DNA of 5,899 nucleotides from Candidatus Pullichristensenella stercoripullorum (GTDB lineage Bacteria; Bacillota; Clostridia; Christensenellales; Aristaeellaceae). Of the stretch, positions 1 to 5,522 are shown one piece after another (the first letter of the stretch is position 1; every line of letters starts with the position of its first letter). Location: NCBI GenBank assembly GCA_018712885.1, contig DVGE01000128.1, forward strand, positions 1-5,899, written 5' to 3'. Position numbers and translations under genes: made by a program. The notes under the pieces were generated by a model that had not been told where the DNA came from, did not search any database, and saw only the letters and a program-made list of their open reading frames with translations.

Positions 1-1
1 C

Positions 2-622
2 GCCGACCAGGTGTTTGAAATTCTCGAAAAGGACATTCTCACCGGCGTATACGCGCGCGGCGAACTGCTGACCGAGACGAAATTGAGCGAAAAACTCGGC
101 GTCAGCCGCACGCCCATCCGCGAGGCACTGCGCCGCCTGGAGCAGGAACGGCTGGTGGTGGGCACTTCGCGCGGCATGCGCGTGGTGGGCCTGGATACGC
201 GCGATATCGAGGATATTTATGAAATTCGCATCCGCGTGGAGGGATTGGCCGCGCGCCGCGCCGCCGAGCGCGCCACAGGCGAACAGCTCGCCGAACTCAA
301 GCGCGTGCTGGATATGCAGGAGTTTTTTACCTTCAAGGAGGACAGCGACAGCATCATCGACGCCGACAACCAATTTCACGATATGCTCTATCGCTTAAGC
401 GGCAGTCTGGTGCTCTACGATACGCTTTCGCCCCTGCACCGTAAGATCGTGCGCTACCGCAAGGTTTCCGTGCGCCACGGCGGGCGGGCGAAGGAGTCCT
501 ACGCCGAGCACAAGGCCATTTACGAAGCCGTGGCCGCGCACGACCCGGATCAGGCTGAAAAGCTGCTTCTGCGCCACACCGTAAACGCCCGAAACAGCAT
601 CCGTTCGTTGGGGGAGGATTGA
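2..622 (+). CDS. GntR-family transcriptional regulator, FadR/FCD subfamily (5' partial)
   Basis: DNA-binding regulator likely to control the aconitase and isocitrate dehydrogenase genes behind it. Counting the Val/Met codon at base 11 as residue 1, residues 1-60 form the GntR winged helix-turn-helix, with the hallmark LGVSRTPIREALRRLEQE at 29-46. Residues about 65-200 form an all-helical FCD ligand domain. The usual FCD metal-site residues are present: D119 and H123 in DNQFH, H167 in AEHKAIYEAV, and H189 in LLRHTVNA. FCD proteins commonly bind carboxylic acids, so citrate or a related acid is a reasonable but unproven ligand. The reading frame is open to the window edge (Ala-Asp-Gln before the GTG at 11), GntR proteins usually carry some residues there, and no ribosome binding site is visible, so the true start lies upstream. 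The stop is 1 nt before the aconitase ATG, which implies co-transcription and probable autoregulation. Family is very sure; ligand is unknown. Confidence 0.93.
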   Translation, partial: ADQVFEILEKDILTGVYARGELLTETKLSEKLGVSRTPIREALRRLEQERLVVGTSRGMRVVGLDTRDIEDIYEIRIRVEGLAARRAAERATGEQLAELKRVLDMQEFFTFKEDSDSIIDADNQFHDMLYRLSGSLVLYDTLSPLHRKIVRYRKVSVRHGGRAKESYAEHKAIYEAVAAHDPDQAEKLLLRHTVNARNSIRSLGED

Positions 623-623
623 C

Positions 624-2555
624 ATGGGATACACCATTGCTCAAAAAATCATCCGGGAACACCTTGTCGCCGGGGAAATGACGCCCGGCGCGGAGATTGG
701 ATTGCGCATCGACCAGACGCTTACGCAGGACGCCACCGGCACCATGGCCTATCTGGCGCTGGAAGCCATGCACGTCCCGCGCGTGCGCACTGAGCTTTCC
801 GTGGCCTATATCGACCACAACACCCTGCAATGCGGCTTTGAAAACGCCGACGACCACCGCTATATACAATCCGTGGCCCGCAAATACGGCGTGCGCTTCT
901 CCCGCCCCGGCAACGGCATCTGCCATCAGGTGCATCTGGAGCGCTTCGGCAAGCCCGGCAAGACGCTCATCGGCTCGGACAGCCACACGCCCACCGGCGG
1001 CGCGCTGGGCATGCTGGCCATGGGCGCGGGCGGCATGGACGTGGCCGTGGCCATGGCCGGCGGCGCCTATTACATCAACATGCCGCGCATGTTCAAAGTC
1101 AACCTCACCGGCAAGCTGTCCCCGTGGGTCAGCGCCAAGGATATAAGTCTCGAGATCCTCCGCATCCTCTCCGTGCGCGGCGGGCGCGGGGCGATCATCG
1201 AATGGGGCGGCGAGGGCATCCAAACGCTCTCCGTCCCCGAGCGCGCCACCATCACCAATATGGGCACCGAGCTGGGCGCGACCACGTCTATCTTCCCCGC
1301 CGACGAGGTGACGCGCGAATTTCTGCGCGCGCAGGGCCGGGAGGAGGACTTCACGCCCCTTGCCAGCGACCCGGACGCCGTCTACGACCGCGTCATCGAC
1401 ATCGACTTATCCACGCTCGAACCGCTCTGCGCCTGCCCGCACTCGCCGGACAATGTGAAGGCGGCGCGCGAGCTTGAAGATGTGCGCGTCGATCAGGTGT
1501 GCGTCGGCTCCTGCACCAACTCCTCGCTGCGCGACCTTCTGCGCGTGGCGGCCATCTTAAAGGGCAGGACCGTCGCGCCCACCGTCAGCCTTTCCATCTC
1601 CCCCGGCTCAAGGCAGGTCTTGCAAATGCTCTCCGCCTGCGGCGCGCTCGCAGATATCCTTTCCAGCGGCGCGCGCGTGCTGGAATGTGCCTGCGGGCCC
1701 TGTATCGGCATGGGCTTTTCTCCCAATTCCGGCGGCGTCTCCGTGCGCACGTTCAACCGCAACTTCGAGGGCCGCAGCGGCACCCGCGACGCGCAGGTCT
1801 ACCTCGCCTCGCCGGAAGTGGCCGCCGCCAGCGCCATCCTCGGCCACATCGCCGACCCCCGCGAACTGGGCGAGTATCCCGAGGTGCACGTGCCGGAACA
1901 CTTCTATGCCGACGACAGCGGCGTGCTCATGCCCGCCAGCCCGGAAGAGGCCAGGAACGTCGAGGTCGTGCGCGGCCCCAACATCCGCCCCATGCCGCTG
2001 GGCGAGCCGCTGAAGGACGAGATCAGCGCGCCGCTGACCCTGAAAGTCGGCGACAACATCACCACCGACCACATCATGCCCGCCGGCGCGAAGATACTGC
2101 CGTACCGCTCCAACGTGCCCAAGCTCTCCGAGTTCTGCTTCACCGTCTGCGATGAAACGTTCCCCCAGCGCGCCAAAGCCGCGGGGCGCTCCATCATCGT
2201 CGGCGGGGCCAACTACGGCCAGGGGTCCTCGCGCGAGCACGCGGCGCTGGTGCCCATGTATCTGGGCGTGCGCGCGGTGGTGGCCAAGAGCTTCGCCCGC
2301 ATCCACGCCGCCAACCTCATCAACTACGGCATCCTGCCGCTGACGTTTGTAAACGCTGGCGATTACGACCGCCTCACGCAGGGCGACGATGTGACCATTT
2401 CCGGCATTTTTGCCGGCCTTGAGAGCGGCGAATTCACGCTCACGGACAGGACCACGGGCGAAACCTTCGCCCTCGCCTGCGAGCTCTCGCCGCGCCAGCG
2501 CGAGATACTGCGAGACGGCGGCCTGCTGGCCTACACCAGGGAGGGCAAACAATGA
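624..2555 (+). CDS. acn: Aconitate hydratase, short fused type
   Basis: Cytoplasmic [4Fe-4S] enzyme that isomerises citrate to isocitrate through cis-aconitate. At 643 residues it is shorter than AcnA (about 890) or mitochondrial aconitase (about 750-780), and matches the compact 'Aquifex-type' aconitases. The catalytic domains come first (about 1-435) and the swivel domain last (about 465-620), the reverse of AcnB. Cluster ligands are C297 in VGSCTNSS and C357 and C360 in CACGPCIGMG. Other signatures are GSDSHTPTGG (117-126), NRNFEGR (378-384, with R379 and R384) and GGANYGQGSSREHAA (527-541), where S535 and R537 match the catalytic Ser and substrate-binding Arg. Fusion of both parts in one chain argues against isopropylmalate isomerase, which is normally split into LeuC and LeuD. 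The ATG at 624 follows GGGGAGG at 6-7 nt spacing and sits 1 nt after the GntR stop. Homoaconitase activity cannot be excluded from sequence, but the adjacent dehydrogenase supports aconitase. Confidence 0.95.
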   Translation: MGYTIAQKIIREHLVAGEMTPGAEIGLRIDQTLTQDATGTMAYLALEAMHVPRVRTELSVAYIDHNTLQCGFENADDHRYIQSVARKYGVRFSRPGNGICHQVHLERFGKPGKTLIGSDSHTPTGGALGMLAMGAGGMDVAVAMAGGAYYINMPRMFKVNLTGKLSPWVSAKDISLEILRILSVRGGRGAIIEWGGEGIQTLSVPERATITNMGTELGATTSIFPADEVTREFLRAQGREEDFTPLASDPDAVYDRVIDIDLSTLEPLCACPHSPDNVKAARELEDVRVDQVCVGSCTNSSLRDLLRVAAILKGRTVAPTVSLSISPGSRQVLQMLSACGALADILSSGARVLECACGPCIGMGFSPNSGGVSVRTFNRNFEGRSGTRDAQVYLASPEVAAASAILGHIADPRELGEYPEVHVPEHFYADDSGVLMPASPEEARNVEVVRGPNIRPMPLGEPLKDEISAPLTLKVGDNITTDHIMPAGAKILPYRSNVPKLSEFCFTVCDETFPQRAKAAGRSIIVGGANYGQGSSREHAALVPMYLGVRAVVAKSFARIHAANLINYGILPLTFVNAGDYDRLTQGDDVTISGIFAGLESGEFTLTDRTTGETFALACELSPRQREILRDGGLLAYTREGKQ

Positions 2556-3697
2556 ACGCACAGATCGAACGGGCCGTGGAACACTTCCGCGCCCTTCTGG
2601 AAGAACAGCTCGGCCGCGCGGAGCGCATGGAAAACGCCTCCGCGCAGGAGAAGACAGCGAACCCAAAGACGGTCGTCGGCGTCGTCGGCGGCGATGGCAT
2701 CGGCCCCATCATCGTAAACGAGGCCGCGCGCGTGCTGGAAGCCCTGCTCGCGGACGAGATCGCCCGCGGCACGCTGGAACTGCGCCCCATCGACGGGCTG
2801 ACCATCGAAAACCGCCTGGCGCGCGGCGAGGCCGTGCCCGCCGAAGTGCTTGCGGCCATCAAGGGCTGCGACGTCCTCCTCAAAGGCCCCACCACCACCC
2901 CCAAGGGCGGCACGCTGGAGAGCGCCAACGTCGCCCTGCGCCGCGCCCTCGACCTCTACGCCAACGTGCGCCCCGTGCGCATCCCGGAGGAGGGCGTGGA
3001 CTGGACGTTCTTCCGCGAGAACACGGAAGGCGAATACGCCCTCGGCAGCCGCGGCGTCGAGCTTCCCGGCCTGGCCATGGACTTCAAGGTCATCACCGAC
3101 GCCGGCACGCGCCGCATCGCCCGCGCCGCTTTCGAGTTCGCGCGCAAGAACGGCAAAAAGAACGTCGCCATCGTCACCAAGGCCAACATCATGAAAAAGA
3201 CCGACGGCAAGTTTAGCGCCATCTGTCACGAGGTGGCGAAGGACTACCCGGAGATGGAGGTCGAGGACTGGTACATCGACATCATGACCGCCAACCTCGT
3301 CAACCCCGCCATCCGTTCCCGCTTCGAGGTGTTCATCCTCCCTAACCTTTACGGCGACATCATCACCGACGAAGCCGCGCAGTTGCAGGGCGGCGTGGGC
3401 ACGGCGGGCAGCGCCAACCTCGGCGACCGCTACGCCATGTTCGAGGCCGTCCACGGCACCGCGCCGCGCATGATCGAGGAAGGGCTGGGCGACTACGCCA
3501 ACCCGGAGAGCATATTGCGCGCCGCGCAGTTGATGCTAAACCACATCGGCCGCGCTGAAGCCGCAGCCAAACTGGGCAAGGCGCTGGAAATTTGCTGCGA
3601 AACGGAGAAAAAAGTGGCCGTCACCGGCGACAGGTCCGGCGCCACCTGCCGCGAATTCGGCGATTACCTGCTGAAAACGCTGCAAACGCTCTCCTGA
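2552..3697 (+). CDS. icd: Isocitrate dehydrogenase (isocitrate/isopropylmalate dehydrogenase family)
   Basis: Beta-decarboxylating dehydrogenase, predicted to oxidise isocitrate to 2-oxoglutarate and CO2 with NAD or NADP. The family fold starts at VVGVVGGDGIGP (41-52). Substrate residues align with E. coli Icd: S124, N126 and R130 (SANVALR), R140 (YANVRP), R155 and Y162 (FRENTEGEY), K210, and metal-binding D243, D269 and D273. The S-x-N pair favours isocitrate over isopropylmalate. After the HGTAP motif (301-305), the positions that set cofactor choice hold R306 and M307, neither the Lys-Tyr of classic NADP enzymes nor the Asp-Ile of NAD enzymes, so the cofactor is open. A charged helical N-terminal extension of about 38 residues precedes the fold. 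The ATG overlaps the aconitase stop (ATGA), with GGAGG 7 nt upstream, so translation is coupled. Isocitrate is preferred as substrate because aconitase makes it in the same operon; homoisocitrate is the main alternative. Confidence 0.88.
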   Translation: MNAQIERAVEHFRALLEEQLGRAERMENASAQEKTANPKTVVGVVGGDGIGPIIVNEAARVLEALLADEIARGTLELRPIDGLTIENRLARGEAVPAEVLAAIKGCDVLLKGPTTTPKGGTLESANVALRRALDLYANVRPVRIPEEGVDWTFFRENTEGEYALGSRGVELPGLAMDFKVITDAGTRRIARAAFEFARKNGKKNVAIVTKANIMKKTDGKFSAICHEVAKDYPEMEVEDWYIDIMTANLVNPAIRSRFEVFILPNLYGDIITDEAAQLQGGVGTAGSANLGDRYAMFEAVHGTAPRMIEEGLGDYANPESILRAAQLMLNHIGRAEAAAKLGKALEICCETEKKVAVTGDRSGATCREFGDYLLKTLQTLS

Positions 3698-3712
3698 CCC
3701 CCGCTTCCCAAG

Positions 3713-3742
3713 CGGCGGACGCAAACGCGCGTCCGCCGTTTT
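3713..3742 (+). terminator. Rho-independent terminator after icd
   Basis: A perfect 10-bp GC-rich inverted repeat (CGGCGGACGC at 3713-3722, GCGTCCGCCG at 3729-3738) encloses a 6-nt loop and is followed directly by TTTT. It lies 15 nt past the dehydrogenase stop and closes the GntR-acn-icd operon. G3712 and A3711 can extend the stem by pairing into the T run. Confidence 0.9.
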
Positions 3743-3774
3743 CATATCTTCCGCTTCCCTCCCACCTGAGAATG

Positions 3775-3783
3775 TGATACAAT
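3775..3783 (+). promoter_or_regulatory. Extended -10 promoter for the acetyltransferase pair
   Basis: TGATACAAT matches the extended -10 pattern TGnTATAAT with one mismatch in the hexamer. It lies 24 nt before the GNAT start and just downstream of the terminator, where a new promoter is expected. At 17-nt spacing the -35 region (3755-3760) reads TTCCCT, a poor match, which is normal for extended -10 promoters. Transcription would start near 3790 and leave a leader of about 18 nt. Confidence 0.6.
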
Positions 3784-3807
3784 GGAGCAAAACGCGGAGG
3801 AAATGCA

Positions 3808-4332
3808 ATGGAAAGTGTTCTGCGCCAGTGGCGCATGGAGGATAAATATGCGCTGGCAGCGCTGCTCAACGACCGGGCCGTTCTTGACGATCTGCGGGAC
3901 GGCATCCCCTTTCCCTACACCGTGCGCGACGCGGAAGCGTTCATCGCCGCCATGCTGGCTGCGGACAGGGAGAAGACGTTCGCTTTCGCCATCGTCGAAA
4001 ACGACGTGGTCGTCGGCAGCATTGCCCTGTATCGGGGCGTCAACGTCCATTTCCGCACGGCGGAGCTGGGCTACTATCTCGGCCGCGCTTTCTGGGGCAG
4101 GGGCTATGCCACCCGCGCCGTGCGGCAGGCCTGTTCGCGCGTGTTTGCCGACACGGATATACTGCGCATTTACGCCGAACCCTTCGCCCGCAACGCCGCC
4201 TCCTGCCGCGTGCTGGAAAAGGCGGGCTTTCAACTGGAGGGCACGTTGCGAAAAAACGCGGTCAAGAATGGCGAAGTGCTGGATATGAAGCTGTACGCTC
4301 TTGTTCGGGAGGAGGATACGCATGCCTTATAA
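3808..4332 (+). CDS. GNAT-family N-acetyltransferase, RimJ/RimL-like
   Basis: Cytoplasmic acetyl-CoA-dependent acetyltransferase of 174 residues, a single GNAT domain of usual length. The N-terminal strand and helices (1-50) include the IPFPYTVRDAEAFI stretch typical of the RimJ/RimL group. Central strands lie at 58-75, and motif A, the pyrophosphate-binding loop, is FWGRGYATRAVR (95-106). The C-terminal signature N-A-A-S-x-R-V-L-E-K-A-G-F-x-L-E-G-T-L-R spans 129-148. Such enzymes acetylate protein N-termini, amino sugars, polyamines or small toxic amines; the substrate cannot be read from sequence. The ATG at 3808 has GGAGG (3796-3800) at 7 nt spacing. An ATG at 3782 in another frame lies in the promoter and has no such site. 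The gene opens a two-gene unit and overlaps the next start by 11 nt, so the two are translated together. Confidence 0.92.
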   Translation: MESVLRQWRMEDKYALAALLNDRAVLDDLRDGIPFPYTVRDAEAFIAAMLAADREKTFAFAIVENDVVVGSIALYRGVNVHFRTAELGYYLGRAFWGRGYATRAVRQACSRVFADTDILRIYAEPFARNAASCRVLEKAGFQLEGTLRKNAVKNGEVLDMKLYALVREEDTHAL

Positions 4333-4963
4333 GACGCTCGATATGTCTGCCTACAGGCGCAAAGCCCACTTCGACTACTTCCGCGCCATGGCCTGCCCCT
4401 ATGTCGGCCTGACCGCGAATGTGGACATTACCGCCCTGCTTGCCAAGGTCAAGGCGGAAAAGCTGCCCTTTTTCCTCACCGTCTGCTACTGCGCGGCGCA
4501 AGCGGCCAACAGCGTCGCCGAGTTCCGCCAGAGGATCGTGGGGGAGGGGATCGCCCAATTCGACCACTGCCCGACCTCGCACACCGTTGCCTTGGAGGAC
4601 GGCACCTATTGCTACTGCACATTGCGCGCGGACATGCCCTTCGCGGACTATATCCTCTATGCGCAGCGCGAACAGGAGTCGGCGAAACAGCGCGGCGGCA
4701 TCGACGAGGACGCGGAGGAGGCGCTCGACAAACTCTTCATCTCCACGCTGCCGTGGCTTTCCTACACATCGCTCATCCAGCCCACGCCTTTCCCCGCGGA
4801 CAGCAACCCGCGCATCACTTGGGGAAAGTACTTCCAGCAGGGCGGCCAAACGCTCCTGCCCCTCTCCGTGCTCTGCCACCACGCGCTGATAGACGGCCTG
4901 CACATCGCCCGCTTTTATCAGGCGTTGGAAAAGGCGATGGGGGACGCAGCCCGGGGCGGATAG
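4322..4963 (+). CDS. CatA-like O-acetyltransferase (chloramphenicol acetyltransferase family)
   Basis: A 213-residue member of the chloramphenicol acetyltransferase fold, close to the usual length of about 215-220; the family forms trimers in the cytoplasm. The active site is intact: H187 and D191 in HHALIDG match His195 and Asp199 of CAT III, S141 in STLPW matches Ser148, T166 in ITWGKY matches Thr174, and R13 in YRRKAHF matches Arg18. The usual Trp16 is Tyr11. It has seven cysteines, including two CYC triplets (55-57, 97-99). The ATG at 4322 has an ideal AGGAGG (4310-4315) 6 nt upstream, inside the end of the GNAT gene. An in-frame TTG at 4301 would add 7 residues but has no such site. Many chromosomal relatives are annotated as CatA-like without shown drug resistance, so chloramphenicol as substrate is possible, not established. 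No strong terminator follows. Confidence 0.9.
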   Translation: MPYKTLDMSAYRRKAHFDYFRAMACPYVGLTANVDITALLAKVKAEKLPFFLTVCYCAAQAANSVAEFRQRIVGEGIAQFDHCPTSHTVALEDGTYCYCTLRADMPFADYILYAQREQESAKQRGGIDEDAEEALDKLFISTLPWLSYTSLIQPTPFPADSNPRITWGKYFQQGGQTLLPLSVLCHHALIDGLHIARFYQALEKAMGDAARGG

Positions 4964-5072
4964 CGCTTGCAAGGGACAAATGCCCTCTAATCACTGAAAT
5001 CAACGCAAACGCCCGGATGTGTCGTTCCATTTTCTCAGGCGGACTGGTATGCTTATACCATCAGCAAGCGCT
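4962..5072. repeat. 9-bp inverted repeat spanning the gap before the membrane-protein gene
   Basis: AGCGCTTGC (4962-4970, touching the CatA-like stop codon) is the exact reverse complement of GCAAGCGCT (5064-5072). The arms are 93 nt apart and enclose most of this 137-nt intergenic region, including the 5045-5060 palindrome. They could pair in a read-through transcript or be two protein-binding sites. Chance is possible at this length. Confidence 0.35.
5045..5060. promoter_or_regulatory. Palindrome overlapping a possible extended -10: candidate TetR operator
   Basis: TGGTATGCTTATACCA has two perfect 6-bp arms around a 4-nt centre, 40 nt before the membrane-protein start. Its left part, TGGTATGCT (5045-5053), fits an extended -10 (TGnTATAAT) on the + strand, with no good -35. 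Dyad symmetry of this size over a promoter is the usual layout for TetR repression, and a TetR gene is second in this unit. A small 5-bp hairpin (TCAGC 5061-5065, GCTGA 5070-5074) follows at once. Operator and promoter roles are inferred. Confidence 0.45.
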
Positions 5073-5100
5073 GAAATAAAGAGACTTGAGGAGAATGGAT

Positions 5101-5460
5101 ATGAACACAGACAGGATATTTGCCGAGGCGATCGCAAACGAGTACGCGCCCAAGAACACCTCCAAAGTAGTCGCCCTGAAAAAATTGGACAGGAAAGCCA
5201 AGCGCAAGGCGAACATCTTTACCTACGCCTTTGGCATCGTCATGACGCTGGTATTGGGCGTGGGGATGTGCCTGTCCATGGGCGTGCTGGGCAATGGAGG
5301 TCCCGGCGCGATGATCGTGGGGATCGCCGTGGGTGTGATCGGTTTTGTCGGCATGGGCGCCAACTATCCCGTCTATCAAAAATTGCTGGAAAGCGGCAAG
5401 CGCAAGTATGCCTTTGAGATCGTGCAGCTTGCCAAAGAGATCAGCGAAGCAGCGGAGTAA
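5101..5460 (+). CDS. Small two-helix membrane protein of unknown function
   Basis: A 119-residue protein without catalytic motifs. Residues 1-36 are a charged cytoplasmic region (lysines and arginines at 18-36). A first transmembrane helix lies at about 39-62, then a short Gly/Pro turn (NGGPG, 65-69), a second helix at about 70-90, and a charged C-terminal helix (94-119). The positive-inside rule puts both ends in the cytoplasm. I recall similar clostridial proteins, some listed as dihydropteridine reductase, but I see no nucleotide-binding or reductase motif here and do not support that name. The ATG at 5101 is chosen because AGGAG (5089-5093) lies 7 nt upstream; in-frame ATG 5095 and TTG 5086 are too close to or before that site. 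The TetR gene begins 22 nt after the stop, so both probably form one operon. Base composition is lower in GC than in the genes upstream. Confidence 0.85.
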   Translation: MNTDRIFAEAIANEYAPKNTSKVVALKKLDRKAKRKANIFTYAFGIVMTLVLGVGMCLSMGVLGNGGPGAMIVGIAVGVIGFVGMGANYPVYQKLLESGKRKYAFEIVQLAKEISEAAE

Positions 5461-5468
5461 GGAACGAG

Positions 5469-5522
5469 GAGGGCGGTATCGCGTGAACAAATCGAAAAGC
5501 AAGTATTTTCATACCGCCCTCT
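5469..5522 (+). promoter_or_regulatory. Inverted repeat/hairpin enclosing the TetR start codon
   Basis: GAGGGCGGTAT (5469-5479) and ATACCGCCCTC (5511-5521) are exact reverse complements, 11 bp, with a further G-U pair at 5468/5522. In RNA this would lock up GAGGG of the ribosome binding site AGGAGGG (5467-5473) and place GTG 5483 in the loop. A second small stem, GAAAA (5494-5498) with TTTTC (5506-5510), could stack against the right arm and leave the start codon in a single-stranded stretch. A ribosome ending at 5460 on the upstream gene would reach into the left arm, so coupling could open it. The structure is seen in sequence; regulation is inferred. Confidence 0.5.

Noticed and set aside
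11..13. GTG at 11 as the true start of the GntR regulator
   Set aside because: The frame is open to the window edge, the residues before it fit the usual GntR N-terminus, and no ribosome binding site is visible.
1608..2666. Long open frame on the - strand opposite aconitase (352 codons), with similar ones at 354-1223 and 2531-3454
   Set aside because: The predicted proteins are low-complexity, rich in Ala, Gly, His, Arg and Val, show no motif, and lie opposite genes with full catalytic signatures. They are expected by-products of high GC at third codon positions.
624..3697. acn-icd read as leucine or lysine biosynthesis genes (isopropylmalate or homoaconitate steps)
   Set aside because: The aconitase is a single fused chain and the dehydrogenase has the S-x-N isocitrate pair; leuA-, leuC- or leuD-like neighbours are absent. 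Not fully excluded.
3782..4288. Overlapping + strand frame starting at ATG 3782 (168 codons)
   Set aside because: Its start lies in the -10 element with no ribosome binding site, and its frame covers the GNAT gene, which has clear family motifs.
4301..4321. TTG at 4301 as start of the CatA-like protein
   Set aside because: No ribosome binding site precedes it; the ATG at 4322 has a perfect AGGAGG at 6 nt and gives the normal family N-terminus.
4972..4986. Possible terminator after the CatA-like gene (AGGG/CCCT)
   Set aside because: Only a 4-bp stem with a 7-nt loop and no T run; too weak to call.
4609..5079. + strand frame running through the CatA-like gene into the gap
   Set aside because: It is a shadow frame without motifs, with no ribosome binding site, and crosses the candidate promoter.
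5086..5100. TTG 5086 or ATG 5095 as start of the membrane protein
   Set aside because: The only good ribosome binding site (5089-5093) lies after the TTG and 1 nt from ATG 5095, so ATG 5101 is favoured.
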